Shown one piece after another: positions 12,053 to 22,741 of a stretch of 64,000 nt of DNA; the stretch's first letter is position 1, and each line of letters starts with the position of its first letter. A program made the translations under genes and the position numbers. The stretch is from Ariolimax columbianus. Lineage: Eukaryota; Mollusca; Gastropoda; Stylommatophora; Arionidae. Under the pieces are notes generated by a model. It saw only the letters and a list, made by a program, of their open reading frames with translations. It was not told the origin of the DNA and made no database searches. The stretch spans positions 75,116,547-75,180,546 of the forward strand of contig JAVGWX010000005.1 in NCBI GenBank assembly GCA_036924085.1, written 5' to 3'.

Positions 12053-13600
12053 CTGAGAATGAAGTAGACAAAGCCATCAAATCTCTTTCACCTGGAAAAG
12101 TCCATGGAGCTGACGCAATACCAGCAGGAACATGTCTCACCAAAAGGCTCACTGTACTTTTCTGCTCCATGTGGGCTGAAGGAGTAGTCCCGTAGGAAAT
12201 GAAGGATGCGTCGACAGTGCATATCTACAAGAGAAAGAACAATTGTCAGGTGTGTGACAATCACCGCGGAATTTCACTGCTATCTATTGTCGGAAAGATC
12301 CTCGCGCGCGTGCTGCTCAACTGCCTGAACAAACATCTTGAGCCAGACAATCACCTCCCGGAAAGTCAGTGTGGATTTAGAGTTCGTCGAGGAACTGTGG
12401 ACATGATATTTGCAGCGCGTCATGTGCAGGAGAAATGTCGAGAATATAACCGCGAGCTCTATATTACGTTCATTGACCCCACAAAGCCATTTGATACTGT
12501 CAGCAGAGGTGGGATATGGCAGATCATGTCTAAATTCGGCTGTCCTAGCAAATGTGTGACTATAGTGAAACAACTCCACAAGGTCATGCGCGCACGTGTA
12601 CTTGACAGCAGCGAGACCGCTCCACCATTCGAGGTGAACAACGGTGTGAAACAGGGATGTGTACTTGCTCCGACACTGTTCAGTATGATATTTTCAGCGA
12701 TGTTAACGGACGCCTTCAAGAATACCAAGTATCCTAGATGGTGGTCTGTACAATCTCCGCAGACTGAAAGCGAAGATCAATGTGATGCACGAGACGATAT
12801 GCGAACTCTTGTTTCCGGATGACTGCTCTGAACAGTAGCTGAGAACGGAAAAGGCAGGATAGTATGGACCGGTTCTCTGCTGCTTGTGACAATTTTAGCT
12901 TGACAATTAGCACATAGAAAACTGAGGTCATGTATCAACCGGCACCAGGCACATCGTATAAACAGCCAGTAGTTACAATGAAGGGACATAAATTACAAGC
13001 GGTTGAAACATGTGTCTACCTCGGAAACACGCTGTCGAGATCAGTGACTATTGCTGATGAGCTGGCTAATAGAATAGCAAAGGCCAGCACAGCTTTTGGC
13101 TGAATGCGCTCAACAGTATAGGAACGTCGAGAAATTAGCATAATGACTAAGCTGAAGGTCTATGGCGAAAGGCTTCCAAAGAGGCTTCTGTATAGCGTAC
13201 TGTGTGAATGAGAACGATCACAAAGACGTCATAAAAAGCGTTTCAAGAACAGTCTGAAAGCGTACCTTAAATGCTGTCAAATAGACATTAACACCAGGGA
13301 GAACCTGGCTCACAAACGCTCAGCATGGAAGAGCACGATCACAGACGGCATTGAACTGGATGAGGATCCAGGAAGCTCAGGATAGACGTGCAAACAGGAA
13401 GTCAAGAGCAGAGACAATTTCAGAGACAACTGTTGATTACATTTGCCAGTCGTGCCATAGACTTTTCCAGGCTCGAATTGGCTTGATCAGTCACTAGCGC
13501 ACATACACAACTCGAGATTGCATTATGGCACGTGATGATGTTGGCGGTCCTCATCGACGACGATGGGCGAATTATTTTTATTACTACAATTATAGTGTGC
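12015..13600 (+). mobile_element. LINE RT with C-terminal zinc finger, degenerate
   Basis: Linker KAIKSLSPGKVHGADAIP, then the 12199-12822 ORF with VHIYKRKNNCQVCDNHRGIS, PESQCGFRVRRGTVDMIFAA, FIDPTKPFDTV (motif A) and NGVKQGCVLAPTLFSM (motif B). Motif C is frame-broken near 12810 (LFPDDC). At 13441 a C2H2 finger reads CQSCHRLFQARIGLISH, then a stop. The domain order fits a widespread LINE type with a terminal finger. A sister copy lies at 34280-35485. Confidence 0.85.
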
Positions 13601-13609
13601 ATTTCAATT

Positions 13610-14280
13610 GGGTCTACAATGATTCACAAATATTTAAACTAAATTTTTATTGTCGAAAAATATAAATAAAAACAGGTCATAGAAAATGTTTCCATGCAGA
13701 CCCTCAACCTATGACCGTGTTTTCAAAGGTGATTGCCTAACTATATAAATATATATATGTGGTCCCTGAAACAAGGTGTGTTACAACAATCTTAGAATTT
13801 ATATAAGCTTTTTTATTTTTGCTTCACGGGAAGCATAGGACTTTAAAAAATACACACCGTCAGCAAATGTTGATCTGTATTGTCTTAAGTTTTTGTGACA
13901 ATTTTTACAGTGTGAGGTACCCAGCCTAATGTCCTTAGTCGCATCTCGTGACACGCCTGGCAGGATATAACGTTAATATTATTTTTTTCTCCCTTTCGTG
14001 TCCCAGTAATACTCGTAAATTTATATTTTTATGATTAACTTTACAAATAAATTATGTATGGGCTATCACAATTTACTATTTCAAAGTTAGACTTACTATA
14101 TTTTTTAAACATCTAAAACTGTTTGTTAACTGAAATGGTTCATGGATTCAATGATCGAAGAAAGTTAACAGTATAAAGTTAATGATGTTAATATTCTAAC
14201 AAGAATTTTAACCAGCAGATATATTATAAACACCACTGTACTTTGTAGCACGCATTCGTCACAAATAGCTAGTTTACATA
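13610..14280. other. AT-rich, no gene seen
   Basis: AT-rich stretch without convincing ORFs or matches to other repeats in this window. It links two plus-strand LINE fragments. Confidence 0.35.
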
Positions 14281-14284
14281 CTCG

Positions 14285-14735
14285 ATCGCGTGTCGCGTTC
14301 AAAGTCTCCCCATAGTAAAAGTCTGGGTAAACGAAAGAGCTGATGCCGTGGCGGGATGAGCAGTGGTGGACAACGCGGTGAAGACGGGAGACATGTTGGA
14401 GATTATAAGAGTAGTCACGGACACTCTACAGGATGATGAAGAGACAGAAGGTCACGGACACTCTACAGGATGATGAAGAGACAGAAGGTCACGGACACTC
14501 TACAGGATGATGAAGAGACAGAAGGTCACGGACACTCTACAGGATGATGAAGAGACAGAAGGTCACGGACACTCTACAGGATGATGAAGAGACAGAAGGT
14601 CACGAAAAGGCATATGTGCAGAGAATGATAGATTTTTGAGTGACTAGGGGGAGGAGAGAAAGTGTGTTCTGTCTTAAAAGATCAGAAGAATACGAAATCA
14701 ACACCTGACTCGGACTCTTATATAAGCTTGGCTGG
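14285..14735 (+). mobile_element. 3' fragment of an RNase-H-bearing element
   Basis: Plus-strand reading gives VNERADAVAG (end of an RNase H domain), then VVDNAVKTGDMLEIIRVVTD and DTLQDDEETEGHG. After the tandem array it continues AYVQRMIDF, VTRGRRESVFCLKR and EEYEIN. I take this as the C-terminal tail of a retroelement protein common in molluscs (recalled). The 37-bp array splits it. Confidence 0.6.
14415..14599 (+). repeat. 37-bp minisatellite, 5 identical copies
   Basis: Unit starts at 14415, 14452, 14489, 14526 and 14563, each beginning TCACGGACACTCTACAGG, with no differences seen between copies. It lies inside the coding fragment DTLQDDEETEGH; 37 is not a multiple of three, so each added copy shifts the frame. 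Confidence 0.95.
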
Positions 14736-15095
14736 ATGTTTAGCTTGGCTTCGTTCGTTCTCAACCTCCCCCTACCAAACCGTGACAAGGGCCTAAGTAG
14801 CAGAATGTAGTCCAGAGAACGGAATGCGTTGTGTCGTAGTTTACAGCTTGACTGCGATATTTGCACTTTTCGGTCCACCACGTGCGACTTCAGCAAGCAT
14901 TTTTTTAGTACCGGGTTAGCATTCTCTCTTCGATCCCTTCTCCTTAGCCAGTCTGCTCTGTTGCAGCCTGTTATCCAGGATCACCGCGTGGAGGTGTGAA
15001 AGGGTCCTGGCAGCTCTGGTACGCTGACGCTAGCAGTCATCTATGGGTTGCTGAAGGCTGCAGCTCATGCGCTGCTCAGCATCTTGATAATTCGA
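14736..15095 (-). repeat. S2 short element, longest copy (minus)
   Basis: Full-length-looking S2: tail side GCTTGGCTTCGTTCGTTCTC at 14750, core GACTGCGATATTTGCACTTT, head GCGCTGCTCAGCATCTTGAT at about 15070-15090. About 360 bp. Directly follows the retroelement fragment ending at 14735. Confidence 0.78.
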
Positions 15096-15249
15096 CTGGC
15101 TGCTTGAACGGAGCACTAATGGGAATGTCCCCTGTGTGATGACGTTCGTTCCTAGAATGAAGTTAAAAAAGAAACATACACACAGCAGACAAACAAACAA
15201 AGAATTTAACACAAACCAAAGTCATCCCAATCCCACGATAGTAGTGAAC

Positions 15250-15264
15250 ACCCCCCCCCCCCCA
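15250..15264. repeat. Poly(C) run
   Basis: A run of about 14-15 C at the 3' boundary of the minus-strand LINE, followed by CT repeats at about 15282-15292. A G-quadruplex could form on the minus strand. Confidence 0.6.
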
Positions 15265-17416
15265 CCCTCAAACGCCACCTCTCTCTCTCTTTTCCACTGA
15301 GGATTCCATGTAAGAGCCTGTCTGGCTATGTTAGATTGTGCCTTCCGCAGCATATGTCCTATCCAGTCCCATTTTCTTAATTTGTTGTTCTAATGACTGT
15401 TCTCGGCTCCTTTCCCCCAAGTCTTCATTCCTCGCCATGTCCTGCCCCTTAATGCACATTATCCTTCGTATACATCTGTTATCAAACGACTGGAGTCTTT
15501 GTTGTATGACCTTGGTCATTCTCCATATCTCCGCCCTATACAGTAACACCGACAAGACACTTGCGTTGAATATTCTAATTTTGGTAGTGAATCTTGATAT
15601 CTCTAGATCTCCATATATTGTTTAGTGTCTGGAATGCCCCTCGCGCCTTTCTAATTCTGATCCTTACATCTGCAGCAGTACCTCCTCGTGTGTTCATTGT
15701 GCTGCCTAAATAGGTAAAGGTATCCACTTTCGCCGACTGCTCTCCCTCCAGCATGATTGATTCTTTGCTGTTAGTGTTGATTTTAAGCTTGGTTTTCTTC
15801 ATGTTGATATTCAGCTCCAGTTTGGCCGATTGTTCTTACATCCTATCAAGTTTCTCTTGCATTTGACTATGATCGTGTGACGAAAGTACCAGATCATCTG
15901 CGAAGTCCAGGTCATCCAATTGTGACAATAATGTCCCCGGAATACCCATTTGTTTGCTTTTGATTGATGTCTTCATTATCCAATCTACAGCCAACAAGAA
16001 CTGGAACGGTGAGAGCAGACATCCCTGCCTGCACCCAGAAGCTGTCAGTCAGTACTCCTTCGTGTACCACTCTATTAACTGTGCCTTTGTACATATTCTG
16101 GATGAGGGTTGTGTACTTCTCTGTTATCCCATAGTGTCTCAACAGTTTTCATAGAGTACTTCGATCCACACTGCCAAACGCCTTTTTCATAGTCTATACA
16201 ATTTGTGTATAGGGATGATTTTCATTCAATGCGTTGTTCTACTTTGATGCGTAGTGTAGTTATATGATCTGTGCATGATCTTCCCTGGCGAAATCCTGCC
16301 TGTTCCTCTCTGAGCATTTGTGTCTACTTCAGTTTTTAATCTGTCCAAGATGATTCTGTTGAATATCTTGCCTGGCACCGACAGCATTGTAATTCTCCTT
16401 TAGTTGCTGCAATCTGCCAGGTTCCCCTTCTTAGGCAGTTTAATCAGATGTCCTTCTTTCCATTCTGTTGGCACTCTCTCCTCTTCCCAGATCTTCTCCT
16501 TGCAATGTATCAGTGTCCTTATCTACATCTGCCATTATGGCTTCTGCTGCTATTCCATCTGGTTCTGCGTCTTTCCATTTCTTGAGTTTGGATATGACCC
16601 TTTGGATTTCTATCTTTCTTGGTGGGTTGCCGTCCAAGTTCAGGGTCTCCTCTGCTGGTGGGATGTTTGGTGTTTCTTTTGGTAGAGGTCTGCTTAGACT
16701 TTCTTTGACATACTCAACCAATCGTTTCTGTTTTTCCTCCGATGATGTCAATTTCCTGCTTTCTTTATCTTTAATTGGCCTGTCTGTCTGTATATCTATT
16801 TTCCATTTTATTTATTAATGAGTAGAGATATCTCATATTTCCTATCTCTGCTGTCTCTTCTGCCTCATGTGCCAGTTTGTCAATATATTCCCTTTTATTT
16901 TTCGTTTTACATGTCTTGACCTCTTTGTTTGTTACAGTATAATTACTCCGTGCTCCTGCTTTGGTGGCTCGGGTTCGGCAATTGTTGAGTATAGCTTTCT
17001 TCTTTTTCCTTTCTTATATTTTATGTAATGTCCCTGTTGTGATCCATTCTTTGTGTTGGTTTCTCTTGAATCCTACAGTTTCTTCACATGTCTTATTCCA
17101 CATCTCTTTAGCCTGTTCCCTCATACTATTAATGCCCTTTTCTTCATCATCATAAAGCTCTTGTAGCACTTGGTATCTGTTATTTAGTTTTACGCTAAAT
17201 TATGTCTTCTTCTCCTGGTGTTGCAATAAATATACGTTATATCCTGTTCTCCTTGCGCCCTGTACTGGGTACTTTTTTAGTTTGAGATACAAAATCCCCA
17301 GCAACATGTGGTGGTCTGACGCTACATCTGCACCTCGCTTTACGCTTACATCTTGTAGTGTACTTCTGAACGCTTGACTGACACAGATGTGATCAATCTG
17401 ATGTTCCGTTACATGG

Positions 17417-17548
17417 TCTGGGGATCTCCATGTGACCTTATGTACCTTCTTGTGTGGAAGTCTGGGGATCTCCATGTGGCCTTATGTACCTTCTTGTGTG
17501 GAAGTCTGGGGATCTCCATGTGGCCTTATGTATCTTTTTATGTGGAAA
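17417..17548. repeat. 44-bp tandem repeat, 3 copies, in LINE EN
   Basis: Units at 17417, 17461 and 17505, each starting TCTGGGGATCTCCATGTG. The first two differ by one base; the third is diverged at its end. The period is not a multiple of three, so the endonuclease frame is shifted with each copy. Confidence 0.92.
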
Positions 17549-17979
17549 CGTGCTTCCTCCAATTATCATTTTGTGTAGCGCAGATAACTCTGCAAACATT
17601 TCTCCATTTTCGTTCATCTGTCCCATTTCTTGTCTTCCCATAATCTGTTCGTAACCTATGTTGTCTGCTACCACTTTAGCATTAAAGTTTTCCATTAAAA
17701 TTAAGAGAGCTTTCTTTTTCTGCGTGTCAGGACTTCTTCCAGCTTGGTATGGAACTATTGCTTTTTATCATCGTCAGCCTCGTTAGTTGGGGCACAGCAC
17801 TGAATGATGTTTATATTGATGTGTTTGTTCCTCGTTCTAAAGCTTGAGCTCATGATTCGGTTGGTAATAGCTTCCCACTTTATAAGCGTCCGCTGTGTTT
17901 CTCTGGTGAGCATCGGTGCTACTCCCTATGTATGTTGGGCATCAGTCCCCTCATTTCCAGAATACATTATCATTGCCCC

Positions 17980-18335
17980 ATGGACGATGAGGCTAACGTC
18001 TGGTCAGACAAAACACACTGATCAAAGAATGTTAGCCAGGGTCAGGAGAAATATACTGGCCAAGACCCTCACCTGACCTCCTCGTTGGTCGTCATTGAAA
18101 CTGGCTGTTCTCGAGGACAACAGTCTGGCTAACAAGGTGAGGTCCGACGTGATCTCCGTAGTAGTGAGCGACACGCAGATGAAGCCAAGCATATCACAGC
18201 CGCCTGGAGGACCCCGGTCCACTTTCATCAGCACGCTCGGGATGTGAGGAAAGCTACTGCAACCCGTCACTTAACGTCCTTTTCAAGGCGCACATAAGAG
18301 TAACACACTCACTGTTGGCATGCCTAAACAACAAC
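17980..18335 (+). mobile_element. S5 short element inserted in a LINE, with target duplication
   Basis: The minus-strand LINE endonuclease reading LTTGEM / YSGNEG is interrupted exactly here. The flanks 17969-17979 and 18336-18346 read ATCATTGCCCC and ATCATTTCCCC, an 11-bp target duplication with one mismatch. The interior matches 1845-2155 (same strand) and 4255-4468 and 22930-23145 (opposite). Confidence 0.82.
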
Positions 18336-18609
18336 ATCATTTCCCCTGTAGTCAGTCTTATCTTTCCTGATTGTGCATCTTGTTTCGCACAGTCCTAGCA
18401 CTGCCAATTTGTAATTCCTCATCTCTTAAGCTATTTCGACTGTTTTACCTGCCTGGTACATTGTTCTAACATTCTATATCGCTATATTTGTTTTCTTCTT
18501 GGTATTCAGACGGACAGTCAGCCATGGAGCTTCCTTGCGGCTTTCACTCCACTGCGTCATTCTTCTCGATACCGAACGCCCTTCCTTTCCCAAGGCCGCT
18601 GGTTTAAGC

Positions 18610-20310
18610 ATTGTTATCAATCAATGTTTTCGTATCCGACTTAAAAAAAGTAGATTTGGGTGGTCGGCCCTAACCTAACCTATTATTCTCTAGGTGAGTT
18701 GTTCGAATTTAGTCTATTCCCTCCCCCATGACTTATCCAACTTGGGTGACTCCCTGGAAGCTTTCACTTCCTTTGGCTTAGCTCCTGTGATCATTGAGCA
18801 TGCAAGCTCCCTCACCACCATTTCTAAGGTAACAACCTTGAAGGAGATTATGTGTAATGGAAATGATAATTTCTGTTAAATGATTTGATAAAAAGCTAGA
18901 TTTTCGACTATTCGCAGATGAAATTTTGTTGCTTGAAAAATTTGTCAGATAAGGTAAAAAATGCAAAGTTTGCAACCCTTCTTGTTGCTTGTCGAGGACT
19001 GCGCAAGTGTAGAGCGCCATCTCCGAATAATACTAAACAGTTTTTAAATGTAAACAGCTATTCGTGAACCGTGCAGACTGAAGGACAAATTCAGAGTCCG
19101 GCTCAAAGTGCTAGCAGACGCAGCGCATGCAACGTAACACGTCCTCGGGAACTGAAGGAAGTAATGGTTTCTTTTTTCTTTTACTTATTTCGTGTAAGAT
19201 TTTAGACTGCAATTTGATTATTATGTTTGTTAATCTACAGTAGGCTTAGTACACTCATGCTTACTTTTCGATTTAAGTTTAAAGCGTTTAAAGTTTAACC
19301 CTTTTGACACTTTTTTTAATCTCCAGGCATTTAATCATTATGTGACTGTGAGTGTACTCGATACTGTTACTAGTGTTACCTACTTCATACTTGAGTTTTT
19401 GTTATGTTAGTGTGTTGGGTTTGTATCGTCATAAACATGATTAACTCAAAACTACATCATCTTGTAGGGTCGGGTCTAGTGTAGCAGGTTTGTCTCATTA
19501 TGCCTATCCTCTACCCTTCGGGTTGTCCTACCTGCGTGGGAGACCCTGCTGGCACTCGACTCAGATATGCTGCCGTCAGCATGACCACAGTTCGTGTACT
19601 GTGCTGAGTGTGGTCCTATCCTACTGACCACTACTCATGCTCAATACTGCAAAGGCAGAGACGCGAAAGAGGGTATAACTTGTAATTTTAGGAACTTTAG
19701 TGGAATTTTAAAATTGATTCTACATCGTTACAAAAATACAACTGTTAGAAAGTTAAGAAAGCCCTATAAAGAACTTTCCAATGATATATCAACCATGTCT
19801 CTTGTCGACTTTCAACGAAGTTGTGATTTTTTTGTATTTAGCAAATCAGCGAAAGGGATATAGAGAAACATATAAACTAGGGACTTTGGCAAAGTTGATT
19901 ACGAAAAGTAGAGTGGAGAGGAGAATATACTGATTATCTCGGCTATTCATGACTGAACACCTGTGAAACCATACATTTTTATATTCGGGAGAACAAAATA
20001 CAACAGATGAGCGTAATTGCATCACTTTTCACAAAGGCAGGAACGAATTAGTATTGAAAATGGTGACCTCATTTGCATAATTCACAATTAAAATAATGTT
20101 GCATTTTCTTTTCTTCATGCTACACTACATGTGATATATCGTTTTGATCGTCTTTTTGAGAGGAAATTTAATACATTCATTGTATGCTGCTATTTCAATA
20201 AAATGCTCGCAAAATTAGCATACAGAACAAATAATGACACAAATTGGCATGTCGTAATCCTTTTCCGAATGAGTAACTGGCATGTTCTAATCCTTTCCTG
20301 AAAGAATGAG
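18610..20310. other. No gene seen
   Basis: No ORF here has a recognisable domain. A CCTAA-type doublet at about 18671-18681 is too short to be telomeric. Just before the S1 copy, a roughly 35-bp unit (GCATGT(C/T)(G/C)TAATCCTTT...GAGTAACT) is repeated about twice at 20247-20318. Confidence 0.35.
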
Positions 20311-20328
20311 TAACTCGCATGTCGTAAT

Positions 20329-20639
20329 AGGGGATGGCATGGGCTAGTGGATAAGTGACACGGCTCACAATCTGAAGGTGCTGAGTTCGATCCCCATCAC
20401 AGCACTGGCCCTTACCCTGGTGAAGCAAACCCTTAGAAAATGCAGGAGCAAGCAGACCCTTAGAAAATGCAGGAGGAAGCAGACCCTTAGAAAATGCAGG
20501 AGGAAGCAGACCCTTACATAAAATGCATGCTGAAGTCAGATGCATTTAGCCGACAGGTGCAAAATAAAAACCACAGTGCAACGCACACCGCCTTGGGAAA
20601 TAGAGAAATAAGGCGAACAAAAATAAACAAACAAAAAAT
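20329..20639 (+). mobile_element. S1 tRNA-headed SINE with target duplication
   Basis: The head GGGATGGCATGGGCTAGTGG (A-box region) and GAGTTCGATCCCC (B box) show a tRNA origin; then GCATGCTGAAGTCAGATGCA, CACAGTGCAACGCACACCGC and an A-rich tail. Flanked by CATGTCGTAAT at 20318-20328 and 20640-20650, a perfect 11-bp duplication. A 27-bp internal unit (AGCAGACCCTTAGAAAATGC...) is present about three times at 20425-20505 where other copies have one. Confidence 0.93.
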
Positions 20640-20650
20640 CATGTCGTAAT

Positions 20651-21585
20651 CTGGAAATAACTGATCAGTTTAACATTTAAAAAATTATCACACAAGTTTA
20701 ACAAGAGGCATGTTCTATGATATGTACTTTAAATCATTAATGGATGTCGTTTACAAACAAGTGTGTCACAGACAAAAAACATATGGATTAACAGTCTTTA
20801 TTAGGTAAGTCTCATATGTTAATTGTTTTTGTTGTGCAGTTTTTTTTTAATTGCATGTTTTTGACTATTTGATAAATAGAGATATGTTTATATTTCCCAC
20901 GTAATATGATAATGCAAAACAGTGACAGGAAATGCATGGCATCAAAAATGGAAATACTGCCACGTCCTCAAAGAGCTAACCAAAAAGAAAGAAGAAAAAA
21001 AGGTTAAAAAATTGTTATGTAACACACAAACAGAATATACTTCCAGACGGTCCTTGGAACATACTTGCAAATTAATTAAAGTTGATCATCCAAACTTGAT
21101 GTACCAAGAGAGCGAAATTGCTACGTATGTTATGATCGCATTAGAAATGGATATTTGTGGCATTTTTGAAAATTATCAATGACCACCTATTTGATGATCA
21201 CATGCAATAGTTGATTCAGCAATTCACAGACTACAGAACTTTAAAATTAAACGTAGACCTGGAGAATGAGGCTATGGAGCAGTTTTCAACCAAAAAGCTA
21301 AAGAAACTGACAGTATCTACACCATTTGCAGCCTGCTGAGAATGACTAAGTACCTTTGGGTCTGCCCCAGAAGTGCAGTGTCGTCGATTCTTAACAAAAC
21401 AGAATATAGCAGTGTTTTGTCAATTAGGGCATCAGAGACAATGTCTATGACGATAACCTTCACTGTGAGTTATCAATTGTCACCACTGCTTAAACACCCA
21501 AACATCAACTAGACAACTAAACAAATATTGACAAAAAACAGTGTATTTAAACCAGCTCTGTGCTACTAGTGTCAGACTTAGTACA
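20651..21585. other. AT-rich, no gene seen
   Basis: One ORF of 86 codons at 20922-21182 is lysine-rich but matches no family I recognise and shows no repeat elsewhere. Probably chance. Confidence 0.35.
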
Positions 21586-21589
21586 TATT

Positions 21590-22200
21590 CAAGACGGAAA
21601 GAAAGAAAAATAACAACTTATGAAATGTATAAGAAAGTTAATTGTTGAAACCAGGGGAAATAGAGTAACAAATAGTGAAATTCGAAATATTGTGGGAACT
21701 ACCTTCTTGTGTTGAATACCTTTCAAGACAGAAAATACCTTGGTTCAGTCATCTTATGAGAATGCAGTCTGATCGACACCAATTGCACACTTATAATACA
21801 ATATGTTCTTGGCTACAGGACACAAGGAATACCTTGTGAAAGATGGATCAATGAAATATTGTAATCATTCAACAACATGAGCGGGGACGGATAGTGGATA
21901 AGTGACACTGCTCACAATCCGAAGGTGCTGGGTTCGATCCCAATCACAGCACCAGCCGTTACCTGGGGAAGCAAACCCTTAGAAATGCAGGAGGAAGCAA
22001 ACCCTTACATAAAATGCATGCTGAAGTCAGATGCACTGAGCCGACAGACGCAAAATAAAAACCACAGTGCAACGCACACCGCCTTGGAGAATAGAGAAAT
22101 AAGACGTACACAAAAAAAAAACACATGGGCTTATGACAAACTACGCAACACACTTGGCCCAAAAATAATGCCTTAAGCTTACTGTAACACTCAGTAGCAC
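21590..22200 (+). mobile_element. LINE 3' fragment, split by S1
   Basis: Frame-broken reading gives VETRGNRVTNSEIR, then HLMRMQSDRH, and after the SINE LMTNYATHLAQ; these match the tail of a LINE RT protein (…RGNRVTN.EIR…GHLMRM…). The SINE at 21883-22122 interrupts it. Inactive. Confidence 0.55.
21883..22122 (+). mobile_element. S1 tRNA-headed SINE copy
   Basis: Same order as 20329-20639: ATAGTGGATAAGTGAC, GGGTTCGATCCCAATCAC, CATGCTGAAGTCAGATGCA, CACCGCCTTGG, A-tail. Flanks ACATGAGC (21875-21882) and ACATGGGC (22123-22130) suggest an 8-bp duplication with one change. One copy of the 27-bp internal unit. Confidence 0.88.
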
Positions 22201-22595
22201 AAGTGACTGAACAACTGAACCAATAAATGTCTTTTTTTTCAAAGTAATTTGTTCTTTAATGTTGGTATTTAAGTTATCTAACATCTTGATAGCTACCATA
22301 TTATTCACCTTGGTTTTTACACAATTGTGTAGTCTATAAAGTATGAGTAAAAAAGAGACCTTAAACTTTAGTATTATTTACAATGAAGATACTGCAGCTT
22401 TAGCTATGAGGCTACCTCTACCTCTTCTATTCCTGCTGGCATCCCTTAACAGACTGATAAAGCTGTTTAGCTTAATGTTTTTCACTTCAGCTTCCAAAGT
22501 CCACCAATGAGATGCTTTGAGTATGTCTTCTGGTAGATCTGATGATAAATGGGAAAATTTACCTTTCATTTTAATTGAGTTCATTTCAATATAAG

Positions 22596-22615
22596 TGACT
22601 TGTTTTCATTTTCAG
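22596..22615 (+). promoter_or_regulatory. Possible 3' splice site of a 5' UTR intron
   Basis: A pyrimidine-rich run ending in TTTTCAG lies 29 nt before the PLOD start codon. It looks like an acceptor, so the exon carrying the ATG may begin at 22616 with a non-coding exon further upstream. The alternative is that transcription starts nearby and the match is chance. No TATA box or CpG-rich promoter is evident just upstream. Confidence 0.35.
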
Positions 22616-22644
22616 TATTTGATTGATAGAGAATAAAGGATAAG

Positions 22645-22741
22645 ATGAAATTTATCTTAATCCTGGGCTTTGTCTACTATGTTACCATTGGGGTCTCCAT
22701 GGCAGAGGAGGGGGTGTCCAAGGAAAATAAAGCTATGACAG
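22645..22741 (+). CDS. PLOD: PLOD exon 1: signal peptide
   Basis: Encodes residues 1-32 and the first base of codon 33. The ATG is followed by a hydrophobic stretch ([16 protein letters not shown]) and a small-residue site at Ala20, a typical signal peptide sending the enzyme to the ER lumen. It ends at a strong donor (G then GTGAGC), phase 1. This is the only ATG in frame ahead of the conserved domain. The 5478-bp intron that follows holds the nested retroelements. Confidence 0.85.

Larger units (their letters stand above)
15280..18600 (-). mobile_element. LINE (EN + RT), degenerate, split by S5
   Basis: Minus strand from 18600 to 15280. EN start: WNVRTMYQTG-like reading and AVLGLCETRW equivalents near 18400-18470, then LTTGEM; the reading resumes after the S5 insertion with YSGNEGTDA, and 17438-17695 reads MENFNAKVV. 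Linker and RT start lie in 16440-16751 (ISKLKKWKDAEPDGIAAEAI), RT motif B/C region in 15912-16142 and the tail in 15331-15802 (AKVDTFTYLGSTMNTRGGT, RIRKARGAFQTLNNIW). Many stops; a 44-bp tandem repeat disrupts the EN. Confidence 0.85.

Noticed and set aside
18665..18685. CCTAACCTAACC doublet
   Set aside because: Only two units and not the animal telomere repeat; chance or SINE remnant.
19430..19560. GC-rich patch with short complementary segments, considered as a small RNA gene
   Set aside because: No known RNA class, no pol III boxes or terminator pattern, and only weak pairing.
20922..21182. 86-codon Lys-rich ORF
   Set aside because: No recognised family, no splice signals tied to other exons, AT-rich background.
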